Shown one piece after another: positions 1-5,044 of a stretch of 6,184 nt of DNA; positions within the stretch are counted from its first letter, which is position 1, and each line of letters begins with the position of its first letter. The DNA is from Candidatus Aminicenantes bacterium UBA4085. Its GTDB lineage: Bacteria; Acidobacteriota; Aminicenantia; Aminicenantales; UBA4085. The notes beneath the pieces were generated by a model that was not told where the DNA came from, ran no database searches, and saw only the letters and a program-made list of their open reading frames with translations. A program made the translations under genes and the position numbers. The stretch is taken from the NCBI GenBank assembly GCA_002383325.1, contig DFYJ01000131.1, positions 1 through 6,184 of the forward strand. Direction: 5' to 3'.

Positions 1-266
1 TCGGGGTATCGGCCAACGGCGAGATCGCGAGGGCCCAGCCTTTTTCCACGGTTCTCTGAGGGCACCCAGCGGGCGCCGAGGGATGTTTGAGCACGCGACA
101 ATCCCGCGAAACCGAGATGGAGTGGGTGATCTCCTTGACCGGTAGGTCTTGAATGCGGAGTTCCGCAGGCGCCGAAGAGAACGGTGGGAAAAGGCGAGTT
201 GGGCCCGAAGCCGCCGGGACGATACCCCGAACCGGTCTCGCCGAAGATGGAAGAGAATTCGGATGA
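1..266. other. Window edge and intergenic region, no supported gene
   Basis: No gene is supported here. Two weak possibilities touch the left edge. On the plus strand an open frame enters from outside and ends at a TGA at 57-59, which could be the C-terminus of a gene convergent with the acetyltransferase. On the minus strand a GTG at 49-47 opens a frame running off the left edge, with no good Shine-Dalgarno sequence in front of it. The two exclude each other as real genes, and codon use does not separate them. Bases 60-266 show no hairpin followed by a T run, so no clear terminator for the operon that ends at 267. An 11-bp perfect inverted repeat (1-11 and 220-230) spans the region. A plus-strand frame of 71 codons from 149 is rich in Arg and Gly, runs into the antisense of the acetyltransferase and looks non-coding. 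Confidence 0.4.
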
Positions 267-974
267 TCAAGAAATCAGGGCAGGACCGTCGGGAGGCGGG
301 AACCAGGCGTGGTAGACGTCCAAGGGATTGCGGAAGCGGAAGCCGAGCGAGGCGTAGAGGTTGACAATCGGCAGATTGCCGGCCGAGACCGAGCTGTGAA
401 GCACGGCTTGTCCACTTGCGAACTGGTCGCGGATGACGAGGGTCCAGAGAGCCCGGGCCAGGCCGCGGCCGCGGAATTCCGCGGCCATGGCGTGCAGGAC
501 GAACATCCCGTCCAGGACGGCGATAAAACCGGCCGGCCGGCCGCCGTAGAGGAGGCCGTAGACGGCCTCCCTTTCGTGAAGCTCCCGCAGCCACTGGTCG
601 TAGCGGGCGTCGGCCTTCTCCCGCGAGATGGCCGGGTCGCGGTGATAGCGGCCGAAGAAGGCGCCGTGGCCGATCCGCAGGAGGTCCGGCCAGGCCATAT
701 CGCGTAGGAACGAAGCCTGCGGGTCCTCCGCCGGGCGCAGATCGTCCCCGGTTCCCCAGGGTTCGAGCAGCGTATCACAGTAATAGAAGCCCGCCCGGCG
801 CAGGGGGGTCGCATCCTGCCGGGGGGGGATCTTGGCCGTGAAGTGCCCGCTCACGCCGGCTAAAAGGGCCATCGCATCCGGCCCGTTCGAGGTCAGCTCG
901 TACGTCGGGACGCCCAAAGCCCGGGCATCCCAAGGCGTCTCAATCCAGGGGCGCGGCGTCGGCGTGTCCGTCAC
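267..974 (-). CDS. GNAT-family N-acetyltransferase, WecD-like (probable sugar-nucleotide amine acetyltransferase)
   Basis: Likely transfers acetyl from acetyl-CoA to an amine, most likely the amino group of a nucleotide-activated amino-deoxysugar, in the cytoplasm. The chosen start is the GTG at 974: a GGGAG (982-986) lies 7 bases upstream, and it gives 235 residues, close to the roughly 224 of WecD. The frame stays open upstream to a codon at 1022, but that stretch has no matching ribosome binding site. The N-terminal part has the WecD-like layout of an early PWD motif (14-16) and a central RYHRDPAISREKADARYDQW block (109-128). The acetyl-CoA loop is FRGRGLARAL (167-176), fitting R-x-x-G-x-G/A. 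SAGNLPIVNLYASLGF (197-212) follows, with Tyr207 where the family has its proposed general acid. The gene overlaps the glycosyltransferase by 35 bases and is the last of three in the operon. GNAT membership is secure; the sugar substrate is inferred from the WecD-like pattern and the neighbour. Confidence 0.85.
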   Translation of the reverse strand: MTDTPTPRPWIETPWDARALGVPTYELTSNGPDAMALLAGVSGHFTAKIPPRQDATPLRRAGFYYCDTLLEPWGTGDDLRPAEDPQASFLRDMAWPDLLRIGHGAFFGRYHRDPAISREKADARYDQWLRELHEREAVYGLLYGGRPAGFIAVLDGMFVLHAMAAEFRGRGLARALWTLVIRDQFASGQAVLHSSVSAGNLPIVNLYASLGFRFRNPLDVYHAWFPPPDGPALIS

Positions 975-1935
975 GGGTCGTCTCCCGAATGATGTAGAGC
1001 GGTCGCTTCTTGGTCTCGTCAAAGGTTCGGATGAGGTAGATGCCGAGGATGCCGATCAGGAAGATGATGATGCCGCCCAGGAAGAAGATCGAGACGATGA
1101 GGCTGGTCCAGCCCTGGACCGCGATGCCGCGGGCCAGCCGCAGAAAGACAAGAACGGCGCCGTAGAGGAAGGAGAGGAGCGACAGGGCGAAACCCAGCTT
1201 GACCGAGAGGCGGAGCGGCTTGTCGGAGTAGGCCACGACCGCGTCGACGGCCAGCCGCCACAGCTTGAGGTAAGTGTAGGCGCTGCGGCCTTCCGTCCGC
1301 TCATCGTGGACGACGTCCACCGCCGCGGATGGGAAGCCCATCCATTCGACCAGGGCGGGGAAAAACCGCAGGCCCTCCCGCATCTGCCGGAAGGCCAAGA
1401 CCACCCGCCTCGAGACGATCCGGAAGTTGCCCACCCGCGGATCATAGGGCAGGTGGGCCAGCCAGGCGAAGGCCTTGGCGAAGAGGAAGGAGGAGGCCCG
1501 GCGCAGGGGGCCGTGCTTGCGGCTGGTGCGCCGCGCGACGACGACGTCGAAGCCCTCCTGGGCCTTTCTGTAGAGGGCCGGAATCTCCTCGGGCCGGTCC
1601 TGCAGGTCGGCGTCCATGACCACGGCCCAGCGGCCATGGCAGAGGTCCAGCCCGGCGCTGATGCCGTAATGCTGGCCGAAGTTGCGGCTGAACCTGACCC
1701 CGAGGACGCGGCCGTCCGCGGCCGCCAGACGGCGGATGATATCCCAGGACGCGTCGCCGCCGCAGTCCTCGACCAAGATGATCTCGAAATCGGTCGAGAG
1801 CGGCTCCAGGGCCGCCCGCAGGCGCCGGCAGAGCTCCTCGAGGGTGGCCGCGTTGCGGTAGACGGGAACGGTGACGGAGATCAGGGGCTCGTCGCTGTCG
1901 GGCGGATCCGGGGCCGGATGCGCTGCGGGGCTCAT
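940..1935 (-). CDS. GtrB/ArnC-like family 2 glycosyltransferase, membrane-anchored
   Basis: Inner-membrane GT2 enzyme of the dolichol/undecaprenyl-phosphate sugar transferase type (GtrB, ArnC, DPM1). The family normally moves a sugar from a nucleotide donor onto polyprenyl phosphate on the cytoplasmic face. The 331-residue product has the standard fold: ISVTVPVYRNAATLEEL (19-35), EIILVEDCGGDASWD (51-65) for the nucleotide, SRNFGQHYGISAGLD (83-97), then the metal-binding MDADLQDRPEEIP (107-119). GNFRIVSRRV (169-178) and the basic RTEGRSAYTYLKL (213-225) follow before the membrane. Two hydrophobic helices at about 245-266 and 277-302 form the C-terminal anchor, with a basic tail after them. Length and layout are normal. 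The ATG at 1935 lies one base after the flavodoxin stop (TGACATG) and lacks a strong Shine-Dalgarno sequence, which suggests coupled translation. The linked acetyltransferase suggests the sugar carries an N-acetylamino group, but the donor cannot be read from sequence. Confidence 0.92.
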   Translation of the reverse strand: MSPAAHPAPDPPDSDEPLISVTVPVYRNAATLEELCRRLRAALEPLSTDFEIILVEDCGGDASWDIIRRLAAADGRVLGVRFSRNFGQHYGISAGLDLCHGRWAVVMDADLQDRPEEIPALYRKAQEGFDVVVARRTSRKHGPLRRASSFLFAKAFAWLAHLPYDPRVGNFRIVSRRVVLAFRQMREGLRFFPALVEWMGFPSAAVDVVHDERTEGRSAYTYLKLWRLAVDAVVAYSDKPLRLSVKLGFALSLLSFLYGAVLVFLRLARGIAVQGWTSLIVSIFFLGGIIIFLIGILGIYLIRTFDETKKRPLYIIRETTRDGHADAAPLD

Positions 1936-1936
1936 G

Positions 1937-2413
1937 TCAGGGGAACAGCTTGAGAGTCAGGGCGGCCAGCCGGCGGCCGTATTTGTCGCAGCTGCGCAGG
2001 GCCCGTTCGTCGGGTCGGCCGACCGCGGCCGGACCGTAATGGTCGCCCTGATGATCTCCCTGAATTATCATGCCGTGGATGAGCAGGGAATTCAGGATGT
2101 CGAGGACGGTCGTCTCGTTGCCCCCGGCCCGATTGCCCGAGGAGCAGAAGGCGCCGCCGACCCGGTTCTTGAGCTTGCCGTGGTGCTTGACGCTTTCGTC
2201 CAGGAGCTTCTTGACCGGCCAGGCCATGGTCCCGTAGTAGACGGGTGAGCCGAGGACAATGCAGTCGTAGCCGAGAAGGTCGCCGGGATCGAGCTCCTCG
2301 ACTTGGCGCAGGTCGGCCGGAAGGCCGGCGGCCGCCAAGGCTGCGGCAATCCGGGCCGCCATTTTCTTTGTGTTCCCGGTTACGGAATAATAGGCTACCA
2401 GGGCTTTGGACAT
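1937..2413 (-). CDS. Flavodoxin-fold protein (FMN-binding, WrbA/flavodoxin type)
   Basis: Soluble FMN-binding electron carrier or NAD(P)H-dependent oxidoreductase of the flavodoxin superfamily, 158 residues. The phosphate-binding loop is SVTGNTKKMA (10-19), right after the first strand KALVAYY (3-9). CIVLGSPVYYGTMA (51-64) is the second FMN loop, and AFCSSGNRAGGNETT (88-102) is the third, near the isoalloxazine ring. HYGPAAVGRPDE (125-136) resembles the late loop of WrbA-type quinone reductases, but the protein is about 40 residues shorter than WrbA, so I do not assign it to that family. The ATG at 2413 has a strong GGGAGG (2419-2424) 5 bases upstream. It is the first gene of the three-gene minus-strand operon and ends one base before the glycosyltransferase start. 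A redox protein leading a glycan operon is uncommon, and its partner is unknown. No signal peptide or membrane segment is seen. Confidence 0.9.
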   Translation of the reverse strand: MSKALVAYYSVTGNTKKMAARIAAALAAAGLPADLRQVEELDPGDLLGYDCIVLGSPVYYGTMAWPVKKLLDESVKHHGKLKNRVGGAFCSSGNRAGGNETTVLDILNSLLIHGMIIQGDHQGDHYGPAAVGRPDERALRSCDKYGRRLAALTLKLFP

Positions 2414-2534
2414 GCACGCCTCCCGGCTTTTATCTTACCAAAGGCCGCCCCAGCGAAGAAGGGCTCGACCGTTTGCCTTTTATTTTTCAATTGTGACATA
2501 ATCAGCCTTCGTTTTTCATCAGGCCGGAGGGATT
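2414..2534. promoter_or_regulatory. Divergent promoter region
   Basis: These 121 bases separate the divergent flavodoxin and lipoprotein genes and must hold the promoters of both. Bases 2471-2520 are strikingly AT-rich against the GC-rich surroundings. The plus-strand promoter is listed separately. For the minus strand a TAAGAT-like -10 at about 2429-2434, with a poor TTCTTC-like -35 seventeen bases upstream, is possible but weak. No clear operator palindrome was found. Confidence 0.55.
2473..2502 (+). promoter_or_regulatory. Candidate sigma-70-type promoter for the lipoprotein gene
   Basis: TTGCCT (2473-2478) and CATAAT (2497-2502) are separated by 18 bases, close to the TTGACA/TATAAT consensus pair. 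Transcription would start near 2509, leaving a leader of about 25 bases that contains the GGAGG at 2526-2530. The location in the AT-rich core fits. The call rests on consensus matching only. Confidence 0.5.
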
Positions 2535-2933
2535 ATGAAAAAATCATTCCACGGCGCGGCCCTCATCGCCGCTGTTCTCATCCTGGCTTCCTGCATGCCG
2601 AACGTCGTTCCGGAAAGCTTCCAGCTTCTGGGCAAGCGGGAGGTGAACTTCGGCATCGACAAGGACACCATCCCGGTCAACCGGGCGGCCGGCCCGGTGA
2701 GCCAGCTCCTGATCGTGGCCAAGTTCAATCCGGTCGAGGTCCACACGATCCGCGTCTTCTTTGAGGGCGGCGCCACATTCGACGCCAACGTGAGAGAACG
2801 GCTGTTCGTCGGCCGCGATAAGCTGATCATCGACCTGCCCGGCGGCGCCCGCAAAGTCAGCGAAGTCACCTTCCGCTACCGCAAGCTCAACAACGCCGTC
2901 CGACGGGCCACCATCGAGCTGTGGGGGAAGTGA
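2535..2933 (+). CDS. Small predicted lipoprotein of unknown function
   Basis: A 132-residue exported protein whose function I do not recognise. The N-terminus is a lipoprotein signal: MKK, a hydrophobic stretch (residues 8-18) and a lipobox LASC (17-20), so Cys20 would be lipidated and residue 21 onward lie in the periplasm or on a membrane face. The mature part of about 110 residues is predominantly beta-like, with short alternating blocks: LLGKREVNFGIDKDTIPV (31-48), VHTIRVFFEGG (69-79), LIIDLPGGARKVSEVTFRYR (97-116) and ATIELWG (125-131). This layout recalls small DUF2541-like beta-sandwich proteins, a resemblance offered with low confidence. The ATG at 2535 has GGAGG at 2526-2530. It is the only plus-strand gene here, stands alone under its own promoter, and converges on the glycosidase gene. 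Its TGA stop forms the foot of the hairpin at 2931-2962. Confidence 0.8.
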   Translation: MKKSFHGAALIAAVLILASCMPNVVPESFQLLGKREVNFGIDKDTIPVNRAAGPVSQLLIVAKFNPVEVHTIRVFFEGGATFDANVRERLFVGRDKLIIDLPGGARKVSEVTFRYRKLNNAVRRATIELWGK

Positions 2934-2962
2934 CTCGATGCGACGCTCGTCGCATGGAGTCA
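2931..2962. terminator. Long near-perfect hairpin at the lipoprotein gene end
   Basis: Two 15-base arms (2931-2945 and 2948-2962) are complementary except at one position (G2937 opposite G2956), with only CT between them. In RNA the innermost pairs would open to a small loop. The left arm begins with the stop codon of the lipoprotein gene. It lies between convergent genes, so it could end transcription or protect 3' ends in both directions. There is no T run after either arm, so it is not a standard intrinsic terminator. Confidence 0.5.
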
Positions 2963-2987
2963 TCCCGAGCCTCTTGGGGCGAGGGAT
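2962..2987. repeat. REP-like short palindromic hairpin with tandem G-A mismatch
   Basis: ATCCC (2962-2966) pairs with GGGAT (2983-2987) and GCC (2969-2971) with GGC (2978-2980). Between these helices GA (2967-2968) faces GA (2981-2982), which can form tandem sheared G-A pairs and keep the stem continuous. The loop is TCTTGG. The frame of the motif, roughly TCATCCCGAG...CGAGGGATCTC, resembles the dispersed intergenic repeats of many bacterial genomes (variants of TCATTCTGAG...GAAGAATCT). That likeness is from general knowledge, not a search. It starts at the last base of the neighbouring hairpin and ends one base before the glycosidase stop codon. Confidence 0.5.
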
Positions 2988-2988
2988 C

Positions 2989-4749
2989 TCACTCTTCTAA
3001 GCCGTTGACCGAGACCGCCGTGAAGGTCAGGTCTTTACCGGGCGCAACGGTTTCAAGGGCGGAGGATCCCCAAACGTAGCCCGCCGCCTTGAACGTCCGG
3101 ACCGCCATTTCCCCCTTGAGCGCCCGCAGGCTCACCGACATCCCGCCCTCGGCTTTCTTCAGCGTCGCCGTGCCGTAGGCATAGCCGTTGGACCAGAAGA
3201 AGGTCCCCTCCCGGGCCGCCATCTCCAGCGTCCCCTCCACCCCGGAGTAGCGGAACCCGGTCAAGGCCAGGAGGCCGGCCCAGCTGATCATGGCTCGGCC
3301 GTAATGATGTCCGCACTCGGCCTCGTCGAAGGGGTTGCGCTTGAGGCCGTCGTAGCGGGCCCGGATGTCGGCGATCGTCCGCAGGCCTTCCTCGGTCATC
3401 CCCTCATAGAGCATCCCGACGGCGGCTGTGTATTCGAAACCGGTCATGACCTCGGTGAAGTAGGGGAAGGGGTTGGCCGGCCGACCGTCGGGGTACCCGG
3501 CCATGAGCAGGGCCGACTCTTCACCCAGGGCGAAGGTGCGCAGGATGTTGAAGTGATCGGCCAGGGAATCGCGCCGGTTGTACTTGAGGATGGAGGCCAG
3601 GGTCGTCCGGGAGTTCTCCGGTTTGACAAGGTGGCCGAGCCCTCCGACGTGAGCCAGGACTTGGCCGATGAGCTGGTCGACCAGGCAGCCTTCGGCCAGC
3701 TGGTAGTCCGGCTTGGTCACATCGGCCGCGCCCATGCCGACCAGCAGGGCCGGAGCGATCTCGGCGACGCTCTTGGGAGGGACGACCTTGTGGATGTAGT
3801 AGCGGCCGTTGAACAGGTTGGCGTCGATCCAGCGGCTGCCGTTGTCGAACAGCCGCCGGCAGGTCGAGGCGAAGCCCGGGTCGCCGGCCGCCTTGGCCAT
3901 CTCCTCGGCCGCCCGCAGCGCGCCGAGATACCACAGGCCCATCTGCGGATTGGGGCCGTAGTATTCGACATCCATGGTGTTGTGCTGGCAGCCCTCCATG
4001 ACCCCGTCTTTGTCGGCGTCCCAGCCGCCGGGGATCCAGCAGAACTCCACCGCCTTGCGGACCTTGGGCCAGTAGGCCTTGAGGAAGGCCTCGTCGCCGC
4101 TTAACTGCCAATCGCGGTACATCTTCAGAATGCAGCCCATCTGTCCGTCGGCCGCGGCCTTGCCCCAGGGGGTCGTCTCCAGCGGCAGCTTCCAGCGGAA
4201 GCTCATCAGCCCGGTGGCCGGGTCGGTCTGGGAGCCGAATTCGACCTCGCGAAGCGAGCGGGCGATGCCGCCGAAGAGAAAGGCCACCGCCTGTTCGTAG
4301 TTCCAGACGTGGGTGCAGGTCCCCCAGCAGCAGCCTTCCTTGTCGCCGCACCCTTCCCAGGCGTAGAAGCGGCCGTCCTCGGTCCGGAAGCAGGTCTGGC
4401 TGCGTAGGGTGCTCAGGTTGAAAAGGGCCGCCTCTTTGACCACTTCGGGCAGGTCCGAGCCGGCCACGGCCGCGACGAAGGCGGCGGTCTCGGCCTCCAG
4501 GGAGGGAAGGACGGGAGCGATCTTCTCGGCCGCATCCCAGGCGTCGGCGAAGCGGGTCGTGTAGTGGTTGCCCAGCCGCTTCTCCGACCAGGCGTAGCGG
4601 TTCGGAAAGTGCCAGACGATGAAGAAGGGGAATTCGCGCGTCGCGCCCGGCGCCAGCACGGCCTGGACGGCCAGGGAGCCGCGCGGCTGGCCGTTGCCGG
4701 GGTCGGCCGCCCGCTCGGACAGGCGGTTCATGATCTCCCAGTCGCGCAA
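2989..4749 (-). CDS. GH116-type glycoside hydrolase (beta-glucosidase/glucosylceramidase-like), N-terminal domain lost
   Basis: Carries the (alpha/alpha)6 catalytic domain of family GH116, which hydrolyses beta-linked glucose or related sugars with retention. By alignment to the known family pattern (Glu441 and Asp593 in TxGH116), the nucleophile should be Glu132 in FYAWEG (128-133). The acid/base should be Asp260 in HNTMD (256-260), with Thr258 also conserved; Met259 replaces the usual Tyr. Other family blocks are GTCTHVWNYEQA (143-154), DADKDGVMEG (244-253) and ECGHHYGRAMISW (478-490). Family members are usually 800-950 residues; this frame gives 586. It keeps RDWEIMN (2-8) from the extreme N-terminus, then jumps to the last strands of the N-terminal domain (about 20-50). 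The start is uncertain: TTG at 4749 has poor signals, and ATG at 4731 has GGGAG three bases upstream and overlaps a short upstream frame as ATGA. No signal peptide is present in this frame. Possibly a decaying gene. Confidence 0.8.
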   Translation of the reverse strand: MRDWEIMNRLSERAADPGNGQPRGSLAVQAVLAPGATREFPFFIVWHFPNRYAWSEKRLGNHYTTRFADAWDAAEKIAPVLPSLEAETAAFVAAVAGSDLPEVVKEAALFNLSTLRSQTCFRTEDGRFYAWEGCGDKEGCCWGTCTHVWNYEQAVAFLFGGIARSLREVEFGSQTDPATGLMSFRWKLPLETTPWGKAAADGQMGCILKMYRDWQLSGDEAFLKAYWPKVRKAVEFCWIPGGWDADKDGVMEGCQHNTMDVEYYGPNPQMGLWYLGALRAAEEMAKAAGDPGFASTCRRLFDNGSRWIDANLFNGRYYIHKVVPPKSVAEIAPALLVGMGAADVTKPDYQLAEGCLVDQLIGQVLAHVGGLGHLVKPENSRTTLASILKYNRRDSLADHFNILRTFALGEESALLMAGYPDGRPANPFPYFTEVMTGFEYTAAVGMLYEGMTEEGLRTIADIRARYDGLKRNPFDEAECGHHYGRAMISWAGLLALTGFRYSGVEGTLEMAAREGTFFWSNGYAYGTATLKKAEGGMSVSLRALKGEMAVRTFKAAGYVWGSSALETVAPGKDLTFTAVSVNGLEE

Positions 4750-4829
4750 GTCCCCGCGGCCGCGAAAAGGAAAATAAACAGGGGGACAGTATACGTAATT
4801 CCCGAATTCCTTCCGCTTCTGCGTCTCAT
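4728..4829 (-). CDS. Short signal-peptide-like leader frame overlapping the glycosidase start
   Basis: A 33-codon frame starts at the ATG at 4829, which has the best ribosome binding site in this region: GGAG at 4835-4838, five bases upstream, with a further GGAGG at 4841-4845. The product starts MRRRSGRN, has a hydrophobic core VPLFIFLFAAAG (15-26) and ends shortly after, so it looks like an export signal. Its TGA (4730-4728) overlaps the glycosidase ATG at 4731 as ATGA, one frame apart. It may be the original start of the glycosidase gene, now out of frame after rearrangement, or a leader coupled to the glycosidase. Much of it is encoded by the repeat-like segment 4772-4814, so the hydrophobic core could be accidental. 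Confidence 0.3.
   Translation of the reverse strand: MRRRSGRNSGITYTVPLFIFLFAAAGTCATGRS
4772..4814. repeat. Repeat-like AT-rich insert within the glycosidase 5' end
   Basis: This stretch is much richer in A and T than the coding DNA on either side. It contains GGGGACAGTATAC (4782-4794), the self-complementary GTATAC (4789-4794) and paired AATT blocks around CCCG (4798-4809). The GGGGACAG...TATAC motif is of a type I associate with dispersed REP-like elements near IS200-like/RAYT transposases in environmental bacteria; this is from memory and was not searched. It sits exactly where the conserved PLGGIGTG-type start of GH116 proteins should be encoded, so it is likely inserted sequence or the scar of a deletion. 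Confidence 0.4.
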
Positions 4830-5044
4830 GCTCGCTCCTTCCTCCGGCGGTAGATCCTTATTCATATTTTTGTTCTTGCGTCGACTCGTCTTGCCTCAAA
4901 CGTCCCCGGCCGCGGCGCGACCTTTTCCGTCCCGTTGTCGAGCCGTACGGGGCTAGATCTCAATCGGCTCGACCCGGCCGCGGCGATCTCCTCTTCCCGG
5001 CGCGCCTCACTTCTGGCGCCTGACCGGGTGTCCGTCTCTTCCGC
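4830..5044. other. Intergenic region between the two right-hand genes
   Basis: These 215 bases hold no gene I can support. Bases 4857-4878 are AT-rich and lie just upstream of the glycosidase ribosome binding site, so they may contain its minus-strand promoter, but I find no matching -35 box. CCCGG (4996-5000) and CCGGG (5024-5028) enclose GGCGC-rich sequence and could fold just after the stop of the NAGPA-domain gene, without a T run. A 13-bp direct repeat, CCCGGCCGCGGCG, occurs at 4905-4917 and 4973-4985. Confidence 0.4.
4937..4973. repeat. 9-bp perfect inverted repeat
   Basis: GTCGAGCCG (4937-4945) and CGGCTCGAC (4965-4973) are perfect reverse complements around a 19-base loop containing AGATCT. 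It lies between two co-directional minus-strand genes. It could be a hairpin ending the upstream transcript or a protein-binding palindrome; no T run follows on the minus strand. Confidence 0.35.

Noticed and set aside
155..166. Small hairpin TGCGG-AGTT-CCGCA as a terminator for the left operon
   Set aside because: The stem is five bases with no T run and lies 100 bases past the stop codon, so chance is as likely.
975..1022. Longer N-terminus for the acetyltransferase, from a codon at 1022
   Set aside because: The extra 16 residues are Arg/Ser-rich and lie within the glycosyltransferase gene. The GTG at 974 has a well-spaced GGGAG and gives the usual family length.
832..1953. Plus-strand open frame of 373 codons opposite the glycosyltransferase
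   Set aside because: It is the antisense of a clear GT2 gene. The translation is rich in Gly, Asp, Glu and Gln with no recognisable domain, as expected from antisense frames in GC-rich DNA.
2491..2506. CRP-like site beginning TTGTGACATAAT in the divergent promoter region
   Set aside because: Only the left half-site TGTGA is present; the right half does not match TCACA.
3304..4104. Plus-strand open frame of 266 codons opposite the glycosidase
   Set aside because: It overlaps the GH116 catalytic domain on the other strand, has no family motif and has typical antisense composition.
3521..4351. Minus-strand frame of 276 codons shifted within the glycosidase
   Set aside because: It is Arg- and Gly-rich, without motifs, and wholly inside the frame that carries the catalytic residues.
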